Shown here: positions 19,273 to 27,714 of the stretch, one piece after another | Position numbering within the stretch: position 1 is the stretch's first letter | Layout of the letters: each line of letters starts with the position of its first letter | Assembly (NCBI RefSeq): GCF_013402915.1 | Contig: NC_050723.1 | Location: 248,001 to 312,000, forward strand | Direction: 5' to 3' | Length of the DNA stretch: 64,000 bases | From: Zygotorulaspora mrakii | Taxonomy: Eukaryota > Ascomycota > Saccharomycetes > Saccharomycetales > Saccharomycetaceae | Notes under the pieces: model-generated | What the model saw: the letters and a program-made list of their open reading frames with translations, nothing else | What the model was told of the DNA's origin: nothing | The model's database searches: none | Translations under genes and position numbers: made by a program

Positions 19273-20661
19273 ATGAATGTGAGGAAAGCAATAATAGAGC
19301 CGACAGGTCGGAAACCTGCAAGATTTTTGCATGTTTCTTTTAATCAGGACGATTCTTGTTTTAGCGCAGCTACTGAGTCAGGGTTCTTAATTTACAACAC
19401 GGATCCATTGGCCTGCAAGCTTGTCAAACAATTTCACGAAGATGTGAGAGCCGGGAAAAGTGAGGTCGGTGTAGGAATCGGCTATACTCGAATGTTATAT
19501 CGTACAAACTATACCGCTCTTGTTGGGGGTGGCAAAAGACCTAGATATCCTCTTAACAAGCTCATCATCTGGGATGATTTACAACAGAGGGAATGTGTTA
19601 TTTTGAAGTTTATGTCACCAATAAGGCATGTTTTCTTATCAAGAATGCATATAATTGTCGTATTGGAAAACAGCATTGAAGTGTTCCAATTTCAGCCAAC
19701 ACCAAAGAGAATATGCCCATCTCTGGACATATCACAAAACGGACCTGTCGATTTTGTTGTGTCACAAACAAAAATGAGACGTGAATCTCAGAACAATGGC
19801 AACAGCAATCCAGAGACCATTCTGAACAATAACAACAACGGCAATGCAGGCACTCAGGTGGGAAATATTAATGGCATACTAGCTTTCCCATCCGCAAGAA
19901 GTGTTGGTCAAGTTCATATAGCAGATTTGACACGTTTGAAGTACAATGACCAAAATCCTGATGGAACGCAATTATTGCCTACATCAATCATAAAGGCCCA
20001 TAAAACTCAAATTAGGATGTTAAAGTTGAATCATCAAGGAACAATGGTTGCTACATGCTCTATTCAAGGAACACTTATTCGAATTTTTAGTACACACAAC
20101 GGTTCCCTTATAAAAGAGTTGAGGAGGGGGTTGGATAGAGCTGACATATACGAAATGTCCTTCAGTCCCAAAGGAAGCAAACTTGCAGTTGTTTCTGATA
20201 AGCAGACGCTACACATTTTTCAAATAACGTCTGGAAAGGATAACCATGGAAGTCATGGTGGCAGTAATGAAGAAAGGCCACAAAACAAACATCATGCTCT
20301 GAAGAATATTGTACCTAGCGGCTGGAAGCCGAAATATCTGGATAGTGTTTGGTCAATGTGCAGTATCCATCTGAAGAATCCAATGCTAAGAAATAGTGAT
20401 ATGGATACCCATTTTCAGAAGGATAGATGTAGGATTGGCTGGTGCCGAGACAATAACTCTGAAAATGGAAACGATTTGGAGGACGAGGACAGCATTGTTC
20501 TTGTATGGAGACAAACTGGAGTATGGGAAAAGTATGTCATTTTGGAGAAGGAGCAAGACTCGCAAAAAGTATACTCTGCACAGGAAACTTTGCGAAATGA
20601 ATCAACCAACAATAGAGGGACACAATGGGAGCTCACAAGAGAATCATGGAGAGAACTTTAG
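19273..20661 (+). CDS. HSV2: Hsv2, PROPPIN phosphoinositide-binding protein
   Basis: Seven-bladed WD40-like PROPPIN of 462 residues (about 448 in S. cerevisiae), related to Atg18 and Atg21. Hsv2 binds PtdIns3P and PtdIns(3,5)P2 on endosomes and vacuoles and has a role in micronucleophagy. The diagnostic lipid-binding motif appears as LRRG at about residues 283-286 (KELRRGLDRADIYEMSFSPK); family members have F/L-R-R-G. Other signatures are the N-terminal blade with FNQDDSCFSAATESGFLIYN and the loop GGGKRPRYPLNKLIIWDD. A low-complexity Asn/Gly insert lies at about 175-200. Its stop codon directly abuts the PET54 stop on the other strand. Confidence 0.93.
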   Translation: MNVRKAIIEPTGRKPARFLHVSFNQDDSCFSAATESGFLIYNTDPLACKLVKQFHEDVRAGKSEVGVGIGYTRMLYRTNYTALVGGGKRPRYPLNKLIIWDDLQQRECVILKFMSPIRHVFLSRMHIIVVLENSIEVFQFQPTPKRICPSLDISQNGPVDFVVSQTKMRRESQNNGNSNPETILNNNNNGNAGTQVGNINGILAFPSARSVGQVHIADLTRLKYNDQNPDGTQLLPTSIIKAHKTQIRMLKLNHQGTMVATCSIQGTLIRIFSTHNGSLIKELRRGLDRADIYEMSFSPKGSKLAVVSDKQTLHIFQITSGKDNHGSHGGSNEERPQNKHHALKNIVPSGWKPKYLDSVWSMCSIHLKNPMLRNSDMDTHFQKDRCRIGWCRDNNSENGNDLEDEDSIVLVWRQTGVWEKYVILEKEQDSQKVYSAQETLRNESTNNRGTQWELTRESWREL

Positions 20662-21465
20662 TCAGCATTCTCCGTTCAGCGTTTCCACTAGTAACTTATA
20701 TTGAGGGCAATCATCAAAATTGACACCATGAAAATTTCTTTTCAGTTTTAAGCAATCAACAGGATCATTAAAAGCTACATAATGAAGTGTTTTACCTGTT
20801 TGAGTGTCCCAATATAATTTGAAACAGTGCTTGATATCGTAAAACCAAAATTTATCCATTATATTATGAGATTTTAGCTGAATCGGTAAATTCCATATTA
20901 ATGCCGATCTTTCTTCTATAGGTATCACAGATTTCTGCAAAAGAATCAAGTCTTGCTCAGATAAATCCTCAATCGGTTGTTCCTCTTTGATAGATTTGAA
21001 ATACGATTCACCTCCCTGGAATGCGGATTCCAGATTTTTAGCATAACGCGAATATACCGGTATCATACCATCGTTTTTTGGCAGAATATTGAACTTAACA
21101 CGGACCTTGAATATCCGTGAAAGTGACGTTGATTCGTAGTACTTTCTCATTGCCTTATTGTCTCGAAATAAAAGTATATAACTATCCTGGAATTGAAAAA
21201 ATTTAGGATCTCTACATTTCACCAGCTGAAATGTGTCATCCGACATGTACCCTGAATCAGCCTTCGGAGCCAGAATCCTTTCAGGGAGAATGGAAATGAA
21301 ATCCTCCTTCCTCAATGAAGGGTAGTAACTTTTATATCTCAAAGCAGTGGATTCATTCTTCAATATACTCTTCTCCGACTGCAAAATCTGCGGGGATCTT
21401 GTTCCCAGTACTTTGCCACTCTTCAAGTATTCAAGAACAGAAGATACTGTCTTTCTAGCTGACAT
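20662..21465 (-). CDS. PET54: Pet54, mitochondrial COX3/COX1 expression factor
   Basis: Orthologue of Pet54, a mitochondrial protein that in S. cerevisiae activates COX3 mRNA translation (with Pet122 and Pet494) and helps splice the aI5-beta intron of COX1. 267 residues from the chosen start against about 293. Shared motifs include YRSY/YKSY-P-x-KEDF-SILPE, RDPKFFQFQDSYILLF and IWNLPIQLKSHNIMDKFWFY. Met7 of the longest frame (21465) is preferred because MSARKTVSSVLEYLKSGKVL aligns directly with the S. cerevisiae N-terminus; the alternative ATG is at 21483. Convergent with HSV2 with no bases between the stops, the same neighbour as in S. cerevisiae. Confidence 0.9.
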   Translation of the reverse strand: MSARKTVSSVLEYLKSGKVLGTRSPQILQSEKSILKNESTALRYKSYYPSLRKEDFISILPERILAPKADSGYMSDDTFQLVKCRDPKFFQFQDSYILLFRDNKAMRKYYESTSLSRIFKVRVKFNILPKNDGMIPVYSRYAKNLESAFQGGESYFKSIKEEQPIEDLSEQDLILLQKSVIPIEERSALIWNLPIQLKSHNIMDKFWFYDIKHCFKLYWDTQTGKTLHYVAFNDPVDCLKLKRNFHGVNFDDCPQYKLLVETLNGEC

Positions 21466-21577
21466 AATTCCAAGACAGCTCATCTCTTAAGAGCCTTTTT
21501 ATCACAATACTTCTGAGACTCAAGATTTGTACTTCATACGTAGATGAGTATTGAACAATTTCAAATTGCCCGATGGG

Positions 21578-21584
21578 TTACCCG
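21578..21584 (+). promoter_or_regulatory. Reb1-type site upstream of PET54
   Basis: Exact TTACCCG about 115 bases upstream of the chosen PET54 start, a usual promoter position for Reb1. Confidence 0.45.
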
Positions 21585-22060
21585 GCGACGACTCTTGAAA
21601 CTATATATAAGAAAACACAATTTGAGAATTTCGAAAAATTTATCAGCACTTTGTTTCCTTTCAAACAGAAACGCAGTGTCGCAATGATGGACGGGAAATC
21701 AGTGTCAAGAAGATGTCGGGTTGTGAATTCGACGGACTTATAACGAACATGGTTCTTGCCTTTTACCAGAACCATCCGGGTGCTGTTTCCATTATACAGG
21801 TCGTGCTGCCATCATTCGACCTCAATAATTTTTGGAACTTTTTAATCCCAAGTCATTGGGTTGATTCAATCGTGCGGAATGCTGTATGATGTCCACTACA
21901 AGTACATGAGTACATGCGCTGTATTGGAGGTTTCTCGCCTTCCGCTTTGCTTTTATTTTTTCGCCTATATAAACTGTGTAATCGTGCAATAAGTTGACCA
22001 GTGCCAAGCAGATCGTGTGTTAGAATGCGAACTTGCTACAGCGACTTCTTTTCACGGAAC

Positions 22061-22280
22061 ACGCGTTTCTGAAATGTCAAGATCTTGTTACGTTAATTGC
22101 TGAGGCGACTTGAGGCGGCGATGCGCATTTTAGCGTTAACAACGTCCAAATTGCGCCGTAGCGATCTCTTCCATTTTCTTACGAAGTAGAACCTCCTCAC
22201 TTGGTGTCTTATCTGATCCTTGGCCACCATCACGATTCAGCATTTGAGAGCTACATTGCATTGTTTTACGCGTTTTCGCG
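22061..22280. promoter_or_regulatory. SCB/MCB (SBF/MBF) cluster upstream of SKG6/TOS2
   Basis: Two perfect MCB boxes (ACGCGT at 22061-22066 and 22268-22273). The second is joined to an SCB-type CGCGAAA read on the minus strand (22274-22280). TOS2, one of the two S. cerevisiae counterparts, was named as a target of SBF, so this cluster 350-570 bases upstream of the start fits conserved G1/S expression. Confidence 0.55.
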
Positions 22281-22629
22281 TCTGAAGTATCCCAATTCGC
22301 CATTTTCAGCTCTCAGAAGGCATTTGATCGATGGTTTTTATTTACGGTTTGGGAAATTTCCCTTTTAAGCGTGCTTGGCTCGAGAACCTTGTATCCCAAA
22401 CAGGACAACGGCTACAATGATTATTCAAAAACGATAAAATGTTAATTCAGAGGAAATATATGGTTATATGGTGTTCTGTGGTGATGAGCGTGTTCTTTTA
22501 TTAGAGCTTGTGAATTAGTAGTCAGTGTTTGGAACTAGTAGGATTATCGTGTTGTTAATTGGGGCATTGTGGAGCAGTTTAAGACAAGCTGGAGAAGCGA
22601 GCTGGAGAATCGGTATATAGATCGCAACA

Positions 22630-24903
22630 ATGTGGTTTAACGTCTCTCGGAAGACAGCAATCTTTCAGTCCTTAACGATCCTGTATTTCGGCAGTGTGGT
22701 ATCTGGTGGTGAGATGGAGGAGATTTATGTGGTGAAAAGAGCGGATTCAAGTACGGATTCGAGCACGCCCACATCAACATCAGGTAGCTCTAGAAGGTCC
22801 TCTACGGGTGCCAGATGCACTGGTAGTAGAGCAGAGTGCCAGAGACCATCCAATGTCGGTGCTTTGACGGTAGGGCTAGCTATAGCCATTCCTGTGGGAG
22901 TTGTCATTCTTGTTTGTGCAGTGGTGCTTTACAAGGTGTATCGTAGAAATAAAAAAGAAGCAGAAGAGGATAATGATCCAGATTTTGATGGAGACGCGGA
23001 ATATATGCCTTCGGTTGATTATCAAGCCTACAATTTGGGGTCTGTTTCGAACTCATCGAACTCGCGTACACCTATGGACAACAGAGAAAAATATGATAAC
23101 TACTTCCCACCGCTTTATGGTAATCACAATAATCCAGGCTATCGGGACTCATACAGGAGCTCACGCCAAAAGATGGTAGATCCATTCTTTGTGCCACACG
23201 TTTCCGATGAAAACTCCCTGAGAGACTTCGCCAAGCAGATTCAAAGTGAAGATCTAGGGCCTTACAGGATCGCGTCAAACCATTATTCACGGAGTGCGAG
23301 CCATTCTTCATTACCTTCCGAAAAGAATTTGGCCAGTATGTCGCGACGCAACAATTCAAGTCTGAACACTTCGACATTGAATGATCCATCAAACTTACAG
23401 AAAAGCAAGACGCAAGAAACAGATTCTACTTCCTCAACTGGGTCACATATCTACGAAAGTCCTGTTAAGAGTACAGCTGGTGAGGCAACAGAGCAATATG
23501 TCGAGCATAATAGCGGCTATGATGTCGAACACTCTAGAAATGACACTACGATGGATGATTCTTTTTCAAATCATATTTTAAAACCTGAACCGTCGCTACA
23601 AAGAAATGAAAATCGAACTGGAAACGGAATCTCCAGGGACACTTTCAATTTTGAAATGCTAAATGGCAGTGATATTGGTCATCAGTCACCATTTGGAAAT
23701 GATGCCAATGAAATGCTTCCAAGAGAAAACAGATCGAGAACTGCTGCCCTAAACGAGAAAAATTCGGATGATGTTCGTGAACAAAATCGTATCCTTCATC
23801 TATCAGCAGAAGAAGAGGAGAATATTCAGAGAATGAAAAGTATTTACAAGGTTTATCTCGATAGAAATGGCACTGTGAAGCAAAATCCGTTCGAAAACGA
23901 TGCTGAAGATAAAGAGCCATTAGAGGATATCCCCGTAAGAAAGTCTGTGGAAAGGTCACTTGCAAACGATGTACATCAAGAATCCAATCTATCCGAAGTT
24001 CCAGTCGACCAGTCGGCTCTGCATGACTCACAGAATGAACTAAATTTGCCAGAACAATCTCACAGGATAGCGTCTTCGATATATTCAGCGCTACCTCCTC
24101 AAGTGCCAGAATTTCAGCAGTATCAACAACTTCCAATTTCAAATGGAAGACCGCTTGAAAACGACAACTACAAAGAATATGGTCCTCCATATCAGTCAGC
24201 AGGAAATGGGCCAACGCAACAGTATCCAACGCAACAATATCCAACGCAACAATATCCAACGCAACAATATCCAACGCAACAATATCCAACGCAACAATAT
24301 CCAGTGCATCAACCATACCCCATGCAGAATTATTCAAATCATCCGTACGCCAATCAATATGCACATCCACAAACGTTTGAAAGTATTGACGAGCTGCCAA
24401 CACCGACAAATTTACCGTACTCATCTTCATCACATTCACTGACATCATTCAAACAAAAATCAAAACAAGTTGCATTGACGCAGTTACAAGCTGCCAGAGT
24501 GAATGGGACGGCTGTGAATCCGACAGACCATCCGGATATGTTTTATTCGCAAGATGCCCTGCATTTGTATTCGAATAATGGCTACAACCAACCCAGAGCT
24601 CCTTACCAATTGAGGCAAAGTGTTGTCATGACAAATCCATCCGACCTGGTGGGTGCGCCAAGATTTAAACCGGCAGGTTCAATCAGAAACATGAGTTCAG
24701 TGAACTCCAGGAATAATAGTATGACAACTGGACTAAACCAGCAGTTTCTACAAAGCCAAATACCTGACAACAGAGTTAGCGGTCTTTTAAATGACCACGA
24801 CTTAATTCAACCGCCAAGTGTCACAGGAATTCTACCGCATAGCAGCTCTCAAGAAGACTTGAGAAAACAAATTGGCACGTCGCACAATTACAATGTGTTC
24901 TGA
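22630..24903 (+). CDS. SKG6: Skg6/Tos2 family bud-site membrane protein
   Basis: Single pre-duplication counterpart of SKG6 (YHR149C) and TOS2 (YGR221C), single-pass membrane proteins of sites of polarised growth; Tos2 interacts with Cdc24 and helps anchor it. 757 residues. A hydrophobic N-terminus (about 10-28) precedes a Ser/Thr-rich ectodomain and one transmembrane segment (about 78-100, ALTVGLAIAIPVGVVILVCA) followed by basic KVYRRNKKE. The long cytoplasmic tail is Asn/Ser-rich with the repeat QQYPT at about 528-557. Conserved family blocks include RDSYRSSRQKMVDPFFVPHV and KSIYKVYLDRNGTVKQNPF. Which ohnologue name to use is a convention. Confidence 0.87.
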   Translation: MWFNVSRKTAIFQSLTILYFGSVVSGGEMEEIYVVKRADSSTDSSTPTSTSGSSRRSSTGARCTGSRAECQRPSNVGALTVGLAIAIPVGVVILVCAVVLYKVYRRNKKEAEEDNDPDFDGDAEYMPSVDYQAYNLGSVSNSSNSRTPMDNREKYDNYFPPLYGNHNNPGYRDSYRSSRQKMVDPFFVPHVSDENSLRDFAKQIQSEDLGPYRIASNHYSRSASHSSLPSEKNLASMSRRNNSSLNTSTLNDPSNLQKSKTQETDSTSSTGSHIYESPVKSTAGEATEQYVEHNSGYDVEHSRNDTTMDDSFSNHILKPEPSLQRNENRTGNGISRDTFNFEMLNGSDIGHQSPFGNDANEMLPRENRSRTAALNEKNSDDVREQNRILHLSAEEEENIQRMKSIYKVYLDRNGTVKQNPFENDAEDKEPLEDIPVRKSVERSLANDVHQESNLSEVPVDQSALHDSQNELNLPEQSHRIASSIYSALPPQVPEFQQYQQLPISNGRPLENDNYKEYGPPYQSAGNGPTQQYPTQQYPTQQYPTQQYPTQQYPTQQYPVHQPYPMQNYSNHPYANQYAHPQTFESIDELPTPTNLPYSSSSHSLTSFKQKSKQVALTQLQAARVNGTAVNPTDHPDMFYSQDALHLYSNNGYNQPRAPYQLRQSVVMTNPSDLVGAPRFKPAGSIRNMSSVNSRNNSMTTGLNQQFLQSQIPDNRVSGLLNDHDLIQPPSVTGILPHSSSQEDLRKQIGTSHNYNVF
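24211..24300 (+). repeat. 15-base coding minisatellite in SKG6/TOS2
   Basis: Six tandem copies of CCAACGCAACAATAT (first copy has AGTAT instead of AATAT), encoding six Pro-Thr-Gln-Gln-Tyr units. Near-perfect DNA identity, including third codon positions, indicates recent expansion. The antisense frames across it are repeat artefacts. Confidence 0.95.
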
Positions 24904-25032
24904 GGCCTAGATCATGTGGATAGGAAAAAAGTGGTTTCATTGTAATATTCAGTTTGATGTTGTTATTTGATCTTTATTTAAGTCGAGAATTTACATAAAT
25001 ATACTTAGGAAAACGAACAGGACATAGTTTCT

Positions 25033-25584
25033 TTATGAAAAGTCGAAATCATCGATTTGGTTTCTATACCTCAATGTAGTCTTCTTTATCTTGGAACTAT
25101 CTGTCCATGTAACGTAATCCTCCATATTTCTTGTTACGAGATATGCTGGATCATTTATCAGATTTGGCCCTACCCTTACATGACCTTGCTCGATGAATTT
25201 CACAGCATCCTGGATAGTCTCCGCCATTTTTAACCTTTGCATGAGAACAGGTAAACGTCTTCTGCATATAGCACTCACTGTAACCTTGTTCTCCAAATCT
25301 GATATTTTTGATTTCGTCGACAGTATGCCCATTGCATACAGTTTCTCTAACAGAAGTTGCTCGTGTTTGAATCTAAACGGATCTGTAGGAGGCAAAAGTG
25401 AAAGCTTGTTCGCGAGACGGCGTATATCACCGCATATTTTATTATACTTGTGGTAATCTTCTCTGTTTTGAATGTGATATGTTCTCATCACCTGTGTATC
25501 TCTGTGACCTTGGTCCTGCTTCCAGTCGAAGAAATCGACCTTCTTAAGCAGTTTTTGCTCATGATGCTTCAGCTTTCTAACCAT
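25033..25584 (-). CDS. IMP3: Imp3, U3 snoRNP protein
   Basis: 183 residues, the same length as S. cerevisiae Imp3, a component of the small-subunit processome that binds U3 snoRNA and helps it pair with pre-rRNA. It begins [20 protein letters not shown], a near-invariant Imp3 start. An S4-type RNA-binding domain ([20 protein letters not shown] followed by [12 protein letters not shown]) lies at about 107-155. Promoter elements typical of ribosome-biogenesis genes (PAC-like and RRPE) lie 80-120 bases upstream. Confidence 0.97.
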   Translation of the reverse strand: MVRKLKHHEQKLLKKVDFFDWKQDQGHRDTQVMRTYHIQNREDYHKYNKICGDIRRLANKLSLLPPTDPFRFKHEQLLLEKLYAMGILSTKSKISDLENKVTVSAICRRRLPVLMQRLKMAETIQDAVKFIEQGHVRVGPNLINDPAYLVTRNMEDYVTWTDSSKIKKTTLRYRNQIDDFDFS

Positions 25585-25665
25585 TTGAATAGTATTTTAT
25601 TTCAATAAGCCCACACTACCAACTAGAAACTACTTTCAATTGCAATATATCTATATTCATTACAG

Positions 25666-25724
25666 GCGATGACCCTCTAACTGTGATATATTTGAAATTT
25701 TTCAACTTTCCGTCACTGCTAACG
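25666..25724 (-). promoter_or_regulatory. PAC-like, RRPE and Abf1-type sites, IMP3/MRPL6 promoter
   Basis: GCGATGA (25666-25672, PAC lacking its last G), RRPE-type TGAAAAATTTC on the minus strand (25694-25704) and GTCACTGCTAACG (25712-25724), an exact match to the Abf1 pattern RTCRYNNNNNACG. PAC and RRPE at 80-120 bases upstream of IMP3 is the usual arrangement in ribosome-biogenesis genes. Abf1 could serve both divergent genes. Confidence 0.45.
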
Positions 25725-25841
25725 GGCCTTTTTTTTTATCATATATTCAATCCGATTTCTAAAACTTAATACTTGAACACAAATCAGCACTGAAGAACAG
25801 CCGAGTATCCAATAATAGAATATTGTTATTACAATACCTAC

Positions 25842-26486
25842 ATGTCCTTCACATTGAAACGGCTCTTCTCTAAAACAAGAGCTCTGGGCTCCCACATAGG
25901 CAGTGCTCCCGTGTATTTGACACCCGAAACGAAGTTGACGATGATTCCTCTAAAGACACCCAAAATTATCCGTAAGGGAAATAAATCAATGAATCTATCA
26001 CAAACGGTGACTATAGAGGGTCCCAGGGGTATGGTAACAGTAGATGTCCCGGACTTCATTAAGATTTCAAAGGACCAAGAGAATGCCAAATTGAACATCA
26101 ATGTGAATAGCCCTGAAGATAAAATGCAGAGGTCCATGTGGGGGACCGTGAGATCTCACATAAACAATCATATTATAGGTGTGAATGAAGGTCACTTGGC
26201 CTCTTTGCGATTCGTTGGAACCGGGTACAGGGCCCAGTTGGAGAAGAATGGCACTTTTGTCAGCGTGAAAGTGGGCGCTTCCGTGGTTCAGGGACTTGAT
26301 ATACCACAGGGAATTTCAGTTCAACTGCCTGCTCCTACTTCGTTGATCGTGGAAGGCTGCAATAAGCAGCAGGTTCTCTTATTCGCAGCAAATCTCAGAA
26401 AGTTCCATCCACCGGAGCCATACAAAGGTAAAGGTATATATGTGAACAACGAGACTATCAAACTAAAGGACAAAAAAATTAAATAA
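25842..26486 (+). CDS. MRPL6: Mitochondrial ribosomal protein uL6m (Mrpl6)
   Basis: 214 residues, the same as S. cerevisiae Mrpl6, a large-subunit mitoribosome protein of the bacterial L6 family. An Arg/Lys/Phe-rich, acid-free N-terminus ([16 protein letters not shown]) is a likely matrix-targeting sequence. L6 signatures are the motif [20 protein letters not shown] and the C-terminal L6 block [19 protein letters not shown]. It lies between IMP3 and MRPL9, consistent with YHR147C. Confidence 0.96.
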   Translation: MSFTLKRLFSKTRALGSHIGSAPVYLTPETKLTMIPLKTPKIIRKGNKSMNLSQTVTIEGPRGMVTVDVPDFIKISKDQENAKLNINVNSPEDKMQRSMWGTVRSHINNHIIGVNEGHLASLRFVGTGYRAQLEKNGTFVSVKVGASVVQGLDIPQGISVQLPAPTSLIVEGCNKQQVLLFAANLRKFHPPEPYKGKGIYVNNETIKLKDKKIK

Positions 26487-26559
26487 TCCAATTAGACCGC
26501 TCAGTGACACACTTCATAAATCTGTAAATACATACATATATCATCTCTTTTACTACAAA

Positions 26560-26567
26560 ATCACGTG
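26560..26567 (+). promoter_or_regulatory. Cbf1-type site ATCACGTG
   Basis: Perfect RTCACRTG with a CACGTG core about 112 bases upstream of the MRPL9 start. It is the Cbf1 (CDEI) consensus; no centromere elements flank it. Cbf1 promoter sites near respiratory and mitoribosomal genes are common in yeasts. Confidence 0.45.
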
Positions 26568-26678
26568 CGTACATAACTTAAAGGCGTTTGATACAGAAAA
26601 ATTTTTGTACTGTTAAGAGGTTATCAACCTTCGAAAGTTGAGAAATCGGTGTAGTAGAGCAGCATTGCAGGTCCAATA

Positions 26679-27494
26679 ATGTCGGCATCAGTTTGGTCTA
26701 GTATATGGAGACGCTGTGCTGTTAGAAATATATCTGGAAGGGCTTCACTCATATCTCCAAGTGTGGCATCAACTGTCAATTTAGAAGCAACGAAAATAAA
26801 TCATTGTCCGGAAGAAGCCCAACTTAGAAGATGGTTACCACTTCGTTGTGGTGCTATAACCAAAAAGGAGGGCATGATGCCATTTTTCGACGAGAGTGAT
26901 GGCAAACGAGTCGCTGCCACGGTACTAAAAATGCAAAACGTTGAGGTCATGATGCACAGAACAGTTGAAGAAAATGGTTACTTTGCATGTCAGGTTGGAT
27001 ATGGTTCAAAAGATCCACAAAAATCGAGCAGACAAATGTTGGGCCATTTTGCCTCAAAAAAAGTCAATCCTAAGGAAAAGGTTGCCGAATTTAGGGTAAA
27101 AAATGAGCAAGGTCTTTTACCATTGAGTACTTTGATTAAGCCATCATTTTTCAAACCTGGTCAATATGTGGATTTAAGGTCAATAAGTAAAGGTAAAGGG
27201 TTTGCGGGTGTTATGAAAAGACATAATTTTAAAGGGTTGAGAGCCTCACATGGTACCTCCGTAATGCATAGACATGGTGGTTCTTATGGTCAGAACCAAG
27301 ATCCGGGTCGTATTTTACCAGGTAAAAAAATGCCAGGTCATTTGGGGCACCAGCAGGTAACAATTCAAAATGTTCAGGTCTTGAAAGTAGATAATGAAAA
27401 TGGTGTTATAATTGTAAAAGGTTCTGTTGCTGGTCCAAAGGGTTCATTCGTGAAAATTCAAGACGCCATCAAGAAACTGCCTCTTGTGAAATAG
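26679..27494 (+). CDS. MRPL9: Mitochondrial ribosomal protein uL3m (Mrpl9)
   Basis: 271 residues (about 269 in S. cerevisiae), bacterial L3 family, large subunit of the mitoribosome near the peptidyl transferase centre. The N-terminus ([20 protein letters not shown]) is a good mitochondrial presequence. L3 hallmarks are [20 protein letters not shown], then [20 protein letters not shown] and [17 protein letters not shown]. The gene is in tandem with MRPL6; in S. cerevisiae the two lie on different chromosomes. Confidence 0.97.
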   Translation: MSASVWSSIWRRCAVRNISGRASLISPSVASTVNLEATKINHCPEEAQLRRWLPLRCGAITKKEGMMPFFDESDGKRVAATVLKMQNVEVMMHRTVEENGYFACQVGYGSKDPQKSSRQMLGHFASKKVNPKEKVAEFRVKNEQGLLPLSTLIKPSFFKPGQYVDLRSISKGKGFAGVMKRHNFKGLRASHGTSVMHRHGGSYGQNQDPGRILPGKKMPGHLGHQQVTIQNVQVLKVDNENGVIIVKGSVAGPKGSFVKIQDAIKKLPLVK

Positions 27495-27714
27495 AGCGCC
27501 GTAGCCATGTATATCTTTCAGTAGATATCCTTCATTGTAGACAAACTTGTATATAATTTAGAAAATTTGTTTCATTTACAAAAGAACAATTAGTTAGTTT
27601 TCTCATTTTCTGATTCTTGTTACGAATATATGATAACTGAAAATGCATCTTTCTTCTTATCCTTCTGAATCCTGCTATTAATATATAACTATACAATTTT
27701 TTTTTTGGCTTTTT

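Larger units (their letters stand above)
21466..22629. other. Divergent PET54/SKG6 intergenic region
   Basis: A 1.1-kb bidirectional promoter with no supported gene. Near PET54 lies a Reb1 core (21578-21584). On the SKG6 side two ACGCGT boxes (22061-22066, 22268-22273) and a CGCGAAA box (22274-22280, minus strand) form a G1/S-type cluster. A short imperfect direct repeat (GAGGCGACTT/GAGGCGGCGA) sits at about 22103-22122. Confidence 0.5.

Noticed and set aside
23645..24448. 267-codon antisense frame over SKG6/TOS2
   Set aside because: It owes its length to the 15-base minisatellite read backwards (LDIVA repeats) and lies opposite a well-supported gene.
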